Below, piece after piece: positions 27,148 through 35,762 of a stretch of 64,000 nucleotides of DNA. The notes below the pieces were generated by a model. That model searched no databases, was not told where the DNA came from, and saw nothing but the letters and a program-made list of their open reading frames with translations. The DNA is from JACVRN01 sp036403815 (GTDB lineage: Bacteria > Acidobacteriota > Blastocatellia > Pyrinomonadales > Pyrinomonadaceae): assembly GCA_036403815.1 (NCBI GenBank), contig DASWQH010000031.1, positions 276,527 to 340,526 on the forward strand. Reading direction: 5' to 3'. Positions within the stretch are counted from its first letter, which is position 1, and each line of letters starts with the position of its first letter. Position numbers and translations under genes: made by a program.

Positions 27148-28890
27148 TCAGCTTGCAGCCAGCTCTTCCTCCAAAAGCTGCCGCTCGTAAAGGTCTGCAT
27201 AGTGACCTCCGCGCGCCAGTAGCTCTTCGTGCGTGCCGCGTTCCACGATGCGCCCGTCGTCGAGCACGCAGATTAAATCTGCATGGCGCACAGTGGAAAC
27301 CCTGTGCGAGACGATGAGGCTCGTCCTGTCGCGCATGACGCCGCGAAGCTGAGACAGAATCTTCTCTTCCGTAAAGGTATCGACGGAGGAGAGAGCATCG
27401 TCGAGTATGAGAATACGCGGCTGTCGCAGGACTGCGCGGGCAATCGCAGTGCGCTGCTTCTGGCCGCCGGAAAGCGTGATGCCGCGCTCGCCCACGAGTT
27501 GCTCATAGCCGTCTGGAAAATCTCGCACGTCGTCCGCCAATCCTGCGATCTCCGCCGCCCATTCGATTTCGGGGCGCGTCGCCTCTTCGACTCCGAAGGC
27601 TATGTTTTCGGCGAGCGTGTCGCTGAATAGAAAAGTCTCCTGCGGAACATAGCCTATGCTTGAGCGCAACTGCGCGAGCGGATAGTCACGCACCGAATGA
27701 TTGTCAACGAAGACCGTCCCCGCAGGCGCTTCCAGCAAGCGCGAAATCAGATTCATCAGAGTTGATTTACCGCTTCCGGTGCGCCCCACGAAGGCAACCG
27801 TTTGACCCGCCTCAATCGTAAGATTGATGTCATAAAGCACGGCTTCGGCGTGCTCGTTATAGCGGAACGTAAGATTGCGAAACTCTATACGGCCTTGAAT
27901 CGGCGGCGCTTCAAGCACGCCCGGCTTGTCCGTAATTTCCGGCTCAATCGCCATAGTAGCGTTGATGCGCTTGAGGCTTGCAGTGCCGCGCTGGTAAAGA
28001 TTGACGACGTAGCCGAGCGCTATCAGCGGCCATATCAGGCGCGTTAGATAAAGATTGAACTCCGTGAACTCTCCGACCGTCATCTGGCCGTTCACGGTCA
28101 ACGGCACGCCTATCCAGATGATGAGCACAAAGCCCGTGCCGATTAGAAACTGCATCAGCGGCCTCATCACCGCAGAGATTCGCACCAGACTCAAATTGCG
28201 CTCGGCGTACTGGCGATTGAGCGAATCGAAAGCCTCAATCTCGGCTCCCTCTTGCGCATAGGCGCGCACCACACGCACGCCCGTAAAGTTTTCCTGCGCG
28301 CGTGCAGAGATTTGCGCGAAGAAGTCCTGAATCTTCTCGAAGCGTATATGAACCTGCTGGCCGAAATATTTGACCGTGAGAGATACGAGCGGCATAGTCA
28401 CCAGCAGCAGCAGCGTGAGCCGCACGCTGATCATGAACATCAACGGCAGGACGATGAGCACGACGAAGACGGTTTGCAGCGTATACAGAATCATCGGCCC
28501 TGCGAGTTGGCGCACGGCTGAAAGGTCGTTGGTGGCACGCGCCATCAGGTCGCCCGTGCGATGCTCCTGAAAGAAGGCTAGCGGCTGGTTAACCAGATGA
28601 CCGTAGAAATCCCTGCGCAGGTCATACTCGACGTGGCGCGACATGCCAATCAAAATTCTGCGCTGTAGAAAGAGGAACATGCCGCTAATCAGGCTGACTC
28701 CAAGGACGCTCAAGGCGTAACGTGTGAGCTTGCCCCATGTGACGCCCGCCTGTAGGTCATCAACTGCACGCCCTATAATGTACGGAATCATCAGACCGAA
28801 CATGACAGACCCAAGAATGCAGATGATTCCAATAACGAGCGATTTCTTATAAGGCCGAAAGTACCTGAAGAATTTACGTAAGTCGTTCAT
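27148..28890 (-). CDS. ABC exporter half-transporter (permease + ATPase)
   Basis: A 580-residue half-transporter beginning MNDLRKFFRYFRPYKKSLV. Six transmembrane helices precede the ATPase, with Walker A GRTGSGKST, signature TLSGGQKQR and Walker B ILILDDALSSVD, where aspartate replaces the usual catalytic glutamate after DD. The partner at 24795 has the canonical DEA and a non-canonical signature. This asymmetry is characteristic of heterodimeric exporters with one degenerate ATP site. The frame extends upstream to 28926, but the ATG at 28890 is preferred. Confidence 0.95.
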   Translation of the reverse strand: MNDLRKFFRYFRPYKKSLVIGIICILGSVMFGLMIPYIIGRAVDDLQAGVTWGKLTRYALSVLGVSLISGMFLFLQRRILIGMSRHVEYDLRRDFYGHLVNQPLAFFQEHRTGDLMARATNDLSAVRQLAGPMILYTLQTVFVVLIVLPLMFMISVRLTLLLLVTMPLVSLTVKYFGQQVHIRFEKIQDFFAQISARAQENFTGVRVVRAYAQEGAEIEAFDSLNRQYAERNLSLVRISAVMRPLMQFLIGTGFVLIIWIGVPLTVNGQMTVGEFTEFNLYLTRLIWPLIALGYVVNLYQRGTASLKRINATMAIEPEITDKPGVLEAPPIQGRIEFRNLTFRYNEHAEAVLYDINLTIEAGQTVAFVGRTGSGKSTLMNLISRLLEAPAGTVFVDNHSVRDYPLAQLRSSIGYVPQETFLFSDTLAENIAFGVEEATRPEIEWAAEIAGLADDVRDFPDGYEQLVGERGITLSGGQKQRTAIARAVLRQPRILILDDALSSVDTFTEEKILSQLRGVMRDRTSLIVSHRVSTVRHADLICVLDDGRIVERGTHEELLARGGHYADLYERQLLEEELAAS

Positions 28891-29062
28891 AACCCGAACA
28901 TCGGAGCAAAGAAGCCCCGCAAGCACTGCTTAAAGCAAAAAGGATGAAATCAAACGCTATCATGCGCGATTTTCATCCCCGATGACAAATGCAGGAAGCC
29001 TGTTTTCTTCTATTCGGATTCTAAAAAAGAGAGCTTTGAGATAAGAGTATACGAAATGTTTT

Positions 29063-29221
29063 TAGCTCCGTAGGAGCTAGAGGTTTATAGTCAACAGATA
29101 ATAAGCCAAACAAAAAGCTCCGTAGGAGCGACATGTAGATTCATTGAGAACATGCCGCTCCTACGGGGCTTGATATTTGATTGCCCCGATGAGCTATAAA
29201 CATCCGGCTCCTACGGAGCTA
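29063..29221. repeat. AGCTCCGTAGGAGCT palindrome cluster, copy 1
   Basis: Four copies of AGCTCCGTAGGAGCT or its complement occur at 29064, 29116, 29156 and 29206, the first two in one orientation and the last two in the other. The trailing text GTTTATAGTC and GAGAACAT is shared with the copy at 63761. It lies just downstream of the GGDEF gene stop and occupies half of the 336-bp gap before the ABC gene. The rest of that gap shows nothing clear. Confidence 0.85.
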
Positions 29222-29225
29222 GAGC

Positions 29226-30929
29226 TTAAACGATGACAGAGGTTGGTTCCGGTTCAGGCTCGGCCTGTGCTTCTGGCGTTTCCGTGACTTGATCGTCAAA
29301 GTCGAACATGCTGTCGGTGAGGGTGGCTTCAATCTGCGGCGTGCAGATGCGGTTGCGCCCGGAATTCTTGGCGTTGTAGAGGGCGCGGTCGGCAGTCCCG
29401 ACCAGCATGTCACGCGAAGTCGCATGCAGCGGATAGGTCGCTACGCCGAAAGAGGCCGTGATAAATCCTACGCCGGGGACTTCCGTGCGCTCTATACGCG
29501 CGCGTAGTCGCTCGGCCACGGCGACCGCGCCTTCGACTCCGGCCTGCGGCAGGATGACTGCGAACTCTTCGCCGCCGTATCGCGCCGCCGTGTCCACACC
29601 GCGCAGTTCTTCTCTGAGGCTTTCCGCCAACTGCCGCAGGGCTACATCGCCCGCTTCGTGGCCGAAAGTATCGTTCACCTTCTTGAAGTGATCAACGTCC
29701 AAAAGGATTAAAGAGACAGGCTGGCGCATACGCGTCGCTAAGTGCATATCGCGCTCAAGCTGCATTTCGAAGAAGCGACGATTGAAGCAGCCCGTCAGCC
29801 CGTCGGTCAAAGCCTGTTGCTGTGTTTGCGCGAAGAGCCGCGCGTGATTGACGGCCACGGTCACCTGATCCGCCACTGTGCGAAGCAGCAGGATTTCCGT
29901 CTCCTGCCAGACGCGCGTCGAATCGTCCGAGCGCACCATCAACACGCCCATGAAGCGTTCCTGGTAGATGAGCGGCACGGCTGCGACCGGCTGTATGTTT
30001 TGAGACTGGCTGTCGCTATGCGCGCGTCCGTCGAGCACGTAATTCTTGAAGCGACCGGCGAGTCGCACGCTATAGGCTTCAAGGTCGCCCAGCAGCTCCG
30101 TCTCTTCAACAGAATTCTCGCCGCCCAGGCCGTCGCGGAAATAGCAGTTCGTGAGAGGTTCTTTACCCGTCTCGCCTAAGACGCGCAGCGCGCAGTCCTG
30201 AGCATTCAGAGCGCGCCCGACTTCGTTGACCGTGGTTTGCAGCACGCTGTCAAGCTCAAGCGAGTTACGTATGGCTGTGGCAATGCGGTTGACGGCGATC
30301 TCGCGCCCGGCCTGCTCCTGTAGAAGACGCGCCAGCTTCGTGGTCACGCTCACAGTCAGTTGCAGCGAAGTCGCCTTCGGCATGGAAGAGCGCACGGCAC
30401 GGGAGAAGGCCGCCGCCTGGAAGGGACGCTCCGCAGTCACGCGCGCCATCAGATATTCGAGCGCCGAATAAACTATGTCCGGCTCGAACGTCCAGATGAC
30501 CTCGTCGCCGCCGGAGCCTTCCGCGCCGTCCTCATCCTGATTGTGTACGGATGCGAGCAGAGCAGAGAAACGCGTGTCCGCTATGACGACGAACCGCTCG
30601 CAATCCGTCTCGTGCTCATCGTTCCTTAAAAGCACAGGCTCGCGGTCTTTCTCGTTAGTGCATAGCGGCAGTTCGTTGAGCGCATCCTTTGCCCCTACGA
30701 AGAAGAAGGCACGATGCGCCGCACGCCCTATCTCGCGCACGCGCGCCAGATCGCGCAACGAACGCTCCTGTTTGAGCGACAGGCTCTCTATGACGAGCGC
30801 CGCCAGATTGTTCTCCAACACCACATCCTCGAAATAGCGATGCAGTTGCGCAATCGTCTGCTCGGCGCAACGGACGGACATCAACTGCCGTGGGTGCTGT
30901 TGAAGTAGGGCGTGATAAAGAGTGTGCAT
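29226..30929 (-). CDS. sensor diguanylate cyclase (DICT-like, GAF and GGDEF domains)
   Basis: A 567-residue soluble protein. The N-terminal ~170 residues resemble the DICT sensory domain (tentative). A GAF domain follows at about 200-370, ending VADQVTVAVNHARLFAQTQ. The C-terminal GGDEF domain (about 375-540) has LTDGLTGCFNRRFFE, DVDHFKKVNDTFGH and RYGGEEFAVILPQ. GGEEF is an active variant, and an RGVD inhibitory I-site lies five residues before it. The protein probably makes cyclic-di-GMP in response to a cytoplasmic signal. The last 30 residues are acidic and Pro-rich. Confidence 0.92.
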   Translation of the reverse strand: MHTLYHALLQQHPRQLMSVRCAEQTIAQLHRYFEDVVLENNLAALVIESLSLKQERSLRDLARVREIGRAAHRAFFFVGAKDALNELPLCTNEKDREPVLLRNDEHETDCERFVVIADTRFSALLASVHNQDEDGAEGSGGDEVIWTFEPDIVYSALEYLMARVTAERPFQAAAFSRAVRSSMPKATSLQLTVSVTTKLARLLQEQAGREIAVNRIATAIRNSLELDSVLQTTVNEVGRALNAQDCALRVLGETGKEPLTNCYFRDGLGGENSVEETELLGDLEAYSVRLAGRFKNYVLDGRAHSDSQSQNIQPVAAVPLIYQERFMGVLMVRSDDSTRVWQETEILLLRTVADQVTVAVNHARLFAQTQQQALTDGLTGCFNRRFFEMQLERDMHLATRMRQPVSLILLDVDHFKKVNDTFGHEAGDVALRQLAESLREELRGVDTAARYGGEEFAVILPQAGVEGAVAVAERLRARIERTEVPGVGFITASFGVATYPLHATSRDMLVGTADRALYNAKNSGRNRICTPQIEATLTDSMFDFDDQVTETPEAQAEPEPEPTSVIV

Positions 30930-31093
30930 TGATAGCCGGAAGCGACTGGACGGATGAGCATTCGCCCATTCGCGAACAAAGGAAGCACGTGGCTGCTGAG
31001 AGTCAGCAGCGAGGACAAACGCATTTTCGCATGATTTAACATGGTTTGTCTAGAAAAAATTAGAAGCTGTGACAGGAGGCTGGAGTCTCGCGC

Positions 31094-31516
31094 TCAGGAC
31101 AGGCGTAGGTAGGAGGTAACTGCTGTAGCGACAAGGTTTTGGGCTTCGTCTAGAACATCCACGGAGACCGTCAGGACGCGGCGTCCGGCACGGCGTACGG
31201 TGGCTAGGGCTGTAGCGCGGCCTTCAGTCAGGGGGCGCAGGTAGTGAATTGTGAGGTCAATCGTGGTCGTGGTCTCGTCCGGTTCGAGCAGCGTGAGGAT
31301 GGCAAAAGCGGAGGCCGTGTCAATCAGGGAAGCGGTTGCGCCGCCATGCACGACCCCCAGATTCTGTTTTAACTCATCGCGCACGGCGAGGTGAAGCGTG
31401 GCCGTGCCGCGTTCTAATTCCCCGACTTCGATGCCTAAGAGATGTGCATAAGGGACGCGCTCGAACGCTTTATGTATGCGCAGTATCTGTTCCGTGGAAA
31501 GGCTGTTTGATGTCAT
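31094..31516 (-). CDS. PaaI-type hotdog-fold thioesterase
   Basis: A 140-residue single hotdog domain: PYAHLLGIEVGELERGTATL, then LGVVHGGATASLIDTASAFA with the HGG/D active-site pattern of PaaI-like acyl-CoA thioesterases, then TIDLTIHYLRPL. The likely role is hydrolysis of an aryl- or acyl-CoA. Its ATG overlaps the stop of the YbjQ gene by four bases, so the two are coupled. Confidence 0.92.
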   Translation of the reverse strand: MTSNSLSTEQILRIHKAFERVPYAHLLGIEVGELERGTATLHLAVRDELKQNLGVVHGGATASLIDTASAFAILTLLEPDETTTTIDLTIHYLRPLTEGRATALATVRRAGRRVLTVSVDVLDEAQNLVATAVTSYLRLS

Positions 31517-31920
31517 GAACGATAACTGCCCTGCTCTGTAGGTTCGACTATGACGGCGGTTCCGTAGGCAAGCACTTCCGTTACGCCCGCAGAGAGTTCC
31601 GTAGTGTCGTAACGAGCGCCGATGATGGCGTTTGCGCCAAGCTCCGTTGCGTGCTGAATCATGATGTCGAAAGCGTCCGCGCGCGTCTGCTCGCAGAGCT
31701 TCGTCCAGGGAGTGATATTGCCGCCGACCATAGATTGAAAGGCTGCGCCGATGTTGACGAAGAGGTTGCGCGAGCGCACGACGATGCCGCGCACGACGCC
31801 CAGGTTCTGCGTGACGCGAAAGCCTGAAAGCTCGAAGGCCGTGGTTACCATGTGGTGCGCTACAGAGTAACGCGGCGCGCTGACTTCATAAGGGGCACTG
31901 ACCTGTCTCTCGTTATTCAT
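31513..31920 (-). CDS. YbjQ family protein
   Basis: A 135-residue protein of the YbjQ (PF01906-type) family. The conserved parts are GVVRGIVVRSRNLFVNIGA, TKLCEQTRADAFDIMIQHA and LGANAIIGARYDTTEL. The family forms pentameric beta-rich assemblies with no agreed function; the heavy-metal label is historical. An AGGAGG ribosome binding site precedes the start. It is followed by the coupled thioesterase gene. Confidence 0.92.
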   Translation of the reverse strand: MNNERQVSAPYEVSAPRYSVAHHMVTTAFELSGFRVTQNLGVVRGIVVRSRNLFVNIGAAFQSMVGGNITPWTKLCEQTRADAFDIMIQHATELGANAIIGARYDTTELSAGVTEVLAYGTAVIVEPTEQGSYRS

Positions 31921-31947
31921 ACATTGTTCCTCCTGGGGAGAAGACGT

Positions 31948-32385
31948 TCAATCCGTAAAGAGACTTCCTTGCGCTTCCGCCTTGTTCTCCTCTTGCGCTT
32001 CATCCGGAATCCAACGGTAGTGCCCCAGATTGCAGCGGCCACGCGCATCGAACTCTACGTCTTCGGCTTCAAGCATGCGCTGCTGTTTGTCCGGCGGCAG
32101 GACGATGCGGCCTGTGGAACAGGCACCCTGCGAGTTGATGACACGATGCCACGGCGTAGTCTCTTCATCTACTGCGTGCATAACGAAGCCGACCGTGCGC
32201 GGCGTGTAGCCTTCTCCCAGAATCTCTGCTATCTGCCCGTAGGTCATGACGCGCCCCGTGGGTATTCGCCGCACAATCTCATAAACGCGCTCGCGATAGG
32301 CGGGCGTCTCTTCTACGGGTCGTGCTACGGCGTTAGAGGCTGCGCCCGGCGCGTCTTCTCTTGATCTGTTCTTGTGCTCTGCCAT
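31948..32385 (-). CDS. alkyltransferase-like protein (ATL)
   Basis: A 145-residue homologue of the DNA-binding domain of O6-methylguanine-DNA methyltransferase. The acceptor motif PCHR is PWHR here (residues 78-81), so it cannot accept an alkyl group. This tryptophan variant matches ATL proteins, which flip and mark O6-alkylguanine for nucleotide excision repair. YEIVRRIPTGRVMTYGQIA and the arginine-finger region TPRTVGFVMHA are intact. It is probably in one operon with YbjQ and the thioesterase (27-nt gap). Confidence 0.92.
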   Translation of the reverse strand: MAEHKNRSREDAPGAASNAVARPVEETPAYRERVYEIVRRIPTGRVMTYGQIAEILGEGYTPRTVGFVMHAVDEETTPWHRVINSQGACSTGRIVLPPDKQQRMLEAEDVEFDARGRCNLGHYRWIPDEAQEENKAEAQGSLFTD

Positions 32386-32483
32386 CGCTTCTTGAATTTT
32401 CCTTCACGAGCGCGCCACCATGCGCGCCAGTCTTCTATGCCGTTTGCGCGTTCTGCCTGCGAAGCCGCAGGACGAAAACTGAG

Positions 32484-32624
32484 TCAAGTATTTGCAGCGT
32501 CACGCAAACACATCTCTGCCAGAAAACGTGTCATTAAATAATCGCTTCCGAGTTCTTCTATCAGCTCAGGGATAGAAAGCTCGGACATACGCGCTCGCAG
32601 CTCTTTGAACTCTTCGCGTAGCAT
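32484..32624 (-). CDS. possible small protein downstream of the cyclase gene
   Basis: A 46-residue frame starting at the ATG at 32624, near the end of the cyclase gene at 32629, suggesting coupled translation. The peptide (MLREEFKELRARMSELSIPE and onward) would be helical and acidic. No family is recognised. The frame is open further upstream inside the cyclase, but that part is out-of-frame shadow. It could be chance. Confidence 0.3.
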   Translation of the reverse strand: MLREEFKELRARMSELSIPELIEELGSDYLMTRFLAEMCLRDAANT

Positions 32625-32628
32625 CTCT

Positions 32629-33276
32629 TCAGTCCAGTGTGCGTAGCACTGCGCGCGCGGGCGCTCCGTCCCCTGTGCCGCTCGCAATCTTGAGCGGAAG
32701 ACAGATTAATTCATAATCGCCCGCCGGAACTTTGCTCAGGTCAAGCCCCTCGACTATGACTATGTTTCTAGACAGAAGCTCTATGTGCGTTTCAAATCCA
32801 TCGGACTTAAATTTTTCGACCGAGAGATAATCCATGCCGACGAGTAGGACGCCCGCTTGAGCCAGCACGCGTGCGGCATCCGGTTCGATATACGTGAAAT
32901 CCTCTCGAAAGTTGCTTCGCGTCTCAGCCCAGAAACCGGAGTTTCGGGTTTTGAAAAGCAGGCGCGTTGCGCCAGTGAGATCGTGCCGCAACAACTCATC
33001 TATATCTATCGCGCGCACCTCATGCGGTATCTCTATGACGCGCGCGCGACCCATCAGAGCATCGAGCGGAAGAGCGTCAATCTTCGCAGCACCCGCTATG
33101 AAATGGGCTGGCGCGTCGATGTGCGTGGCCGTGTGCGCGCCGAAATTCAGGAGCGTGACGTTGGCCGCGTCGCCCGCCGAAAGCGCCGCCCATTGCTTGA
33201 TCTCTATACCGGGATCGCCGGGATAGGTAGGCGTTACCCCGGCAGAAATCGGAACGGTGATGTCGTAGATTAGCAT
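32629..33276 (-). CDS. cyclase / kynurenine formamidase-like metal hydrolase
   Basis: A 215-residue member of the cyclase family (PF04199-type), which includes arylformamidase KynB. The metal motif is HTATHIDAPAHF near residue 48, with alanine instead of the usual glycine in HxGTHxDxPxHF; the His, Asp and second His ligands remain. LLVGMDYLSVEKF and LEGLDLSKVPAGDYELICLP-type segments are typical. The substrate is probably an N-formyl or cyclic amide, not determinable here. No kynurenine genes are nearby. Confidence 0.88.
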   Translation of the reverse strand: MLIYDITVPISAGVTPTYPGDPGIEIKQWAALSAGDAANVTLLNFGAHTATHIDAPAHFIAGAAKIDALPLDALMGRARVIEIPHEVRAIDIDELLRHDLTGATRLLFKTRNSGFWAETRSNFREDFTYIEPDAARVLAQAGVLLVGMDYLSVEKFKSDGFETHIELLSRNIVIVEGLDLSKVPAGDYELICLPLKIASGTGDGAPARAVLRTLD

Positions 33277-33302
33277 TCGCCTTCAATATAATGTGTCGCG
33301 GG

Positions 33303-33409
33303 CGAAAGGTAAAAGGAAGAAGGGTGCCGGGTGCCGGGTGCCGGTGAAAACATGCTTCTGACCGGCACCGGCACCTGAAACCCGGCCCCTGTTTTTGCCT
33401 TTCGCTTTG
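33303..33409. repeat. heptad-phased inverted repeat with nested heptad types
   Basis: The left arm can be written entirely in sevens: AAAGGTA, AAAGGAA, GAAGGGT, then GCCGGGT twice and GCCGGTG. The right arm carries CCGGCACCGGCACC and a T/C-rich end complementing the A/G-rich start. It lies between the divergent cyclase and mqnA genes, so it is not simply a transcription terminator. Confidence 0.85.
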
Positions 33410-33487
33410 CTTGCGGTTAGCATCAGGCTATTAAGCGAAATTTTAATTGTAAGGATGGGGTAGAGGCTTATTAACGAGAAGGGGAAT

Positions 33488-34294
33488 TTGAACTTCGCGC
33501 CGCGCATTGCTGCGTCAAGTTATCTGAACACAGCGCCGCTCATCTGGAGTTTTTTAGAGGGAAGCAGGCGTCATGAAGCAGAGCTTTTGACGCACGAAGC
33601 GCCTGCGCGCTGTGCAGAATTGCTGGCGCGAGGCGAAGTGGATGCGGCGCTCGTGCCGGTCATCGAATATCAACGCATACCTGAGATACTGGTCGTCCCC
33701 AGCGTCTGCGTCGGCTCGCGCTCGCGCGTGCGTAGCGTCGTGCTGGTGACGGAGAATCGGGAATTAAAGGACGTGCGCACTGTCGCGCTGGATACTTCAT
33801 CGCGTACCTCTGTCGCCCTTATCCGCTTGATGTTCCGTGAGTTCATAGGCTTTGAGCCGGAATGGAAACAGGCAGAGCCTGATCTTCAGGCAATGCTGCG
33901 CGAAGCGGATGCGGCGTTGATTATAGGCGACCCTGCGATGACCTTTTCGCGCGAAACCCTGCGCGTCTATGATCTGGCAAGCCTCTGGCGAGAGCACACG
34001 GGGCTTGGATTTGTCTTCGCCATGTGGATGGCGCAAGGGCGAGCGGTCGAAAGAATAAAGGCAGTTGATTTTGCGCGGGCGCGTGATGAGGGGCTAGCGC
34101 ATGTGGAAGAAATAGCGGCGCATTATGAAAAGAGGCTCAAGCTCTCGCTGGATGAGCTGCACACGTACCTGCTTGAAAATATCTGTTTTGAGCTTGATGA
34201 AGAGATGCTTGCAGGGCTGGAGCTTTTTTACCATCTAGCACACAGGCATGGTCTCATCCCTTCACGGAAACCTGTGAAATGGGTCGGGCAATGA
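33488..34294 (+). CDS. mqnA: chorismate dehydratase MqnA (futalosine menaquinone pathway)
   Basis: MqnA dehydrates chorismate to 3-enolpyruvyl-benzoate, the first step of the futalosine route to menaquinone. The 268-residue protein opens with RIAASSYLNTAPLIW, the family N-terminus, followed by GEVDAALVPVIEYQR, TVALDTSSRTSVALIRLM and ALIIGDPAM. The fold is a periplasmic-binding-protein type but without a signal peptide. The start is TTG, with GAAGGGG about 6 nt upstream. mqnC follows 188 nt downstream. Confidence 0.94.
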   Translation: MNFAPRIAASSYLNTAPLIWSFLEGSRRHEAELLTHEAPARCAELLARGEVDAALVPVIEYQRIPEILVVPSVCVGSRSRVRSVVLVTENRELKDVRTVALDTSSRTSVALIRLMFREFIGFEPEWKQAEPDLQAMLREADAALIIGDPAMTFSRETLRVYDLASLWREHTGLGFVFAMWMAQGRAVERIKAVDFARARDEGLAHVEEIAAHYEKRLKLSLDELHTYLLENICFELDEEMLAGLELFYHLAHRHGLIPSRKPVKWVGQ

Positions 34295-34414
34295 AGGCGC
34301 TGGCTCAGCTTTTCGTACGGCAGCTATAGAGCAGAGCAAGGTGGAAGCTTACCCTTAACCTCATCGTGATGGATATTGTCTACTGTACGTTTGCCCGTAG
34401 CTCTGGGATAATAA

Positions 34415-34481
34415 GGGGCAGTCAGCCGACAGCTTTTTACTGGTTCAACTGCTGAAAGCTGGCCGCTGAGAGCTGAAAGCT
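34415..34481. repeat. heptad-phased inverted repeat upstream of mqnC
   Basis: CAGTCAGCCGACAGCTTT faces GCTGAAAGCTGGCCGCTGAG and AGCTGAAAGCT, with a loop of about 15 nt. It ends one base before the mqnC ATG. The heptads (GTCAGCC, AGCTGAA) match those at 50731. Confidence 0.8.
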
Positions 34482-34482
34482 T

Positions 34483-35625
34483 ATGAAAGATATTCAACCT
34501 ATTCTTGACCGTGTGCTGGCAGGCGAGCGTCTCTCTACTTCCGATTGCACGTTGCTTCTTGAGTCAAATGATTTCGTGCGCATAGGATTGGCGGCGGACG
34601 AAGTACGCCAACGCCTGCACGCCGACAACATCGTCACCTACATCATTGACCGTAATATCAACTACACGAACGTCTGTAATGTCGTCTGCACCTTCTGCGC
34701 CTTTTATCGCCGACCGGGACATGAGGAGACTTATGTGCGCACGCTCGACGAGATTCGAGAGAAGATAGACGAGACCATAGCTCTGGGCGGCACGGGCGTG
34801 TTGATGCAGGGCGGGCTTCATCCTGATTTCGGCATAGAGTGGTATGAAGACCTCCTGCGCACGCTTCATGCAGAGTATCCGAATTTTCAGCTCCACTGCT
34901 TTTCGCCGCCGGAGATTCATAATATTCACCTCATCAGTGGCCTTGATTACGAGACGATTATGGCTCGCTTGAAAGAGGCAGGGCTTTACAGTCTGCCGGG
35001 CGGCGGCGGGGAGATTCTGGACGACGAAGTGCGCAAGCGCGTCTCTACCAAATGCACTACCGATGAATGGCTCGGTGTCATGCGCGCGGTGCATCATGTG
35101 GGTTTGCGCTCGACGGCGACGATGATGTTCGGCATAGGCGATTCGGTCGTGCATCGCGTGCGCCACCTGGAGCGCATAAGAGACCTGCAAGACGAGACGG
35201 GCGGGTTCACGGCCTTCATTCCGTGGACGTTTCAGCGAGAGAACACAGCGCTTGGCCGCCGCATCCGAGAAGAGCCGACCGGCATTGACTACCTCAAGAT
35301 GCTTTCGGTCTCGCGTCTCTTTCTGGACAACATAGAGAATTTCCAATCCTCATGGCTGACGCAAGGGCTTCGCCTGGGGCAGGTCGCGCTACGCTTCGGC
35401 GCAAACGACATGGGTTCGATTATGATCGAAGAGAACGTCGTCTCAGCCGCAGGCGCGCACAACTGCGCCGACGAAAAGATGCTGCGCTACCTGATACGCG
35501 AAGCCGGATTCACGCCACAGCAGCGCGACATACTCTACCGGCACGTCAACCGTGAAGAAGCAGTTAAGGGTGATGAAAGCGAGTCTGCGCCGTTGCGCGA
35601 GCTGAGCGTGTTAATAGCCGATTAG
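34483..35625 (+). CDS. mqnC: cyclic dehypoxanthine futalosine synthase MqnC (radical SAM)
   Basis: MqnC cyclises dehypoxanthine futalosine in menaquinone biosynthesis. The radical-SAM cluster motif CNVVCTFCAFY lies near residue 65. Other marks are GGTGVLMQGGLHPD, LPGGGGEILDDEVR and GFTAFIPWTFQREN, typical of the MqnC/MqnE/CofH group. The length of 380 residues and the nearby mqnA support MqnC over CofH. The ATG lies one base after a heptad repeat; the ribosome binding site must lie inside the right arm. Confidence 0.93.
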   Translation: MKDIQPILDRVLAGERLSTSDCTLLLESNDFVRIGLAADEVRQRLHADNIVTYIIDRNINYTNVCNVVCTFCAFYRRPGHEETYVRTLDEIREKIDETIALGGTGVLMQGGLHPDFGIEWYEDLLRTLHAEYPNFQLHCFSPPEIHNIHLISGLDYETIMARLKEAGLYSLPGGGGEILDDEVRKRVSTKCTTDEWLGVMRAVHHVGLRSTATMMFGIGDSVVHRVRHLERIRDLQDETGGFTAFIPWTFQRENTALGRRIREEPTGIDYLKMLSVSRLFLDNIENFQSSWLTQGLRLGQVALRFGANDMGSIMIEENVVSAAGAHNCADEKMLRYLIREAGFTPQQRDILYRHVNREEAVKGDESESAPLRELSVLIAD

Positions 35626-35633
35626 AGCAAATC

Positions 35634-35738
35634 TCAGAAAGAAAAAATAAACCACGAAGACACACTAAACGACACGAAACCAAATCTGCATTTCGTGATG
35701 CTTCGTGTGTCTTCGTGGTTAAATTCTTTCTCTTTTCT
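35634..35738. repeat. inverted repeat / terminator between convergent genes
   Basis: AACCACGAAGACACAC and GTGTGTCTTCGTGGTT form a 16-bp end stem. Heptad-like pieces lie inside (ACACTAA, ACGACAC) around CGAAACCAAATCTGCATTTCG. It closes both mqnC and the minus-strand hydrolase gene. Confidence 0.82.
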
Positions 35739-35762
35739 TTACACCGACATTGACTTGAACGG

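Noticed and set aside
34564..35346. 260-residue minus-strand frame opposite mqnC
   Set aside because: Shadow of a well-identified radical-SAM gene; His/Arg-rich translation without motifs.
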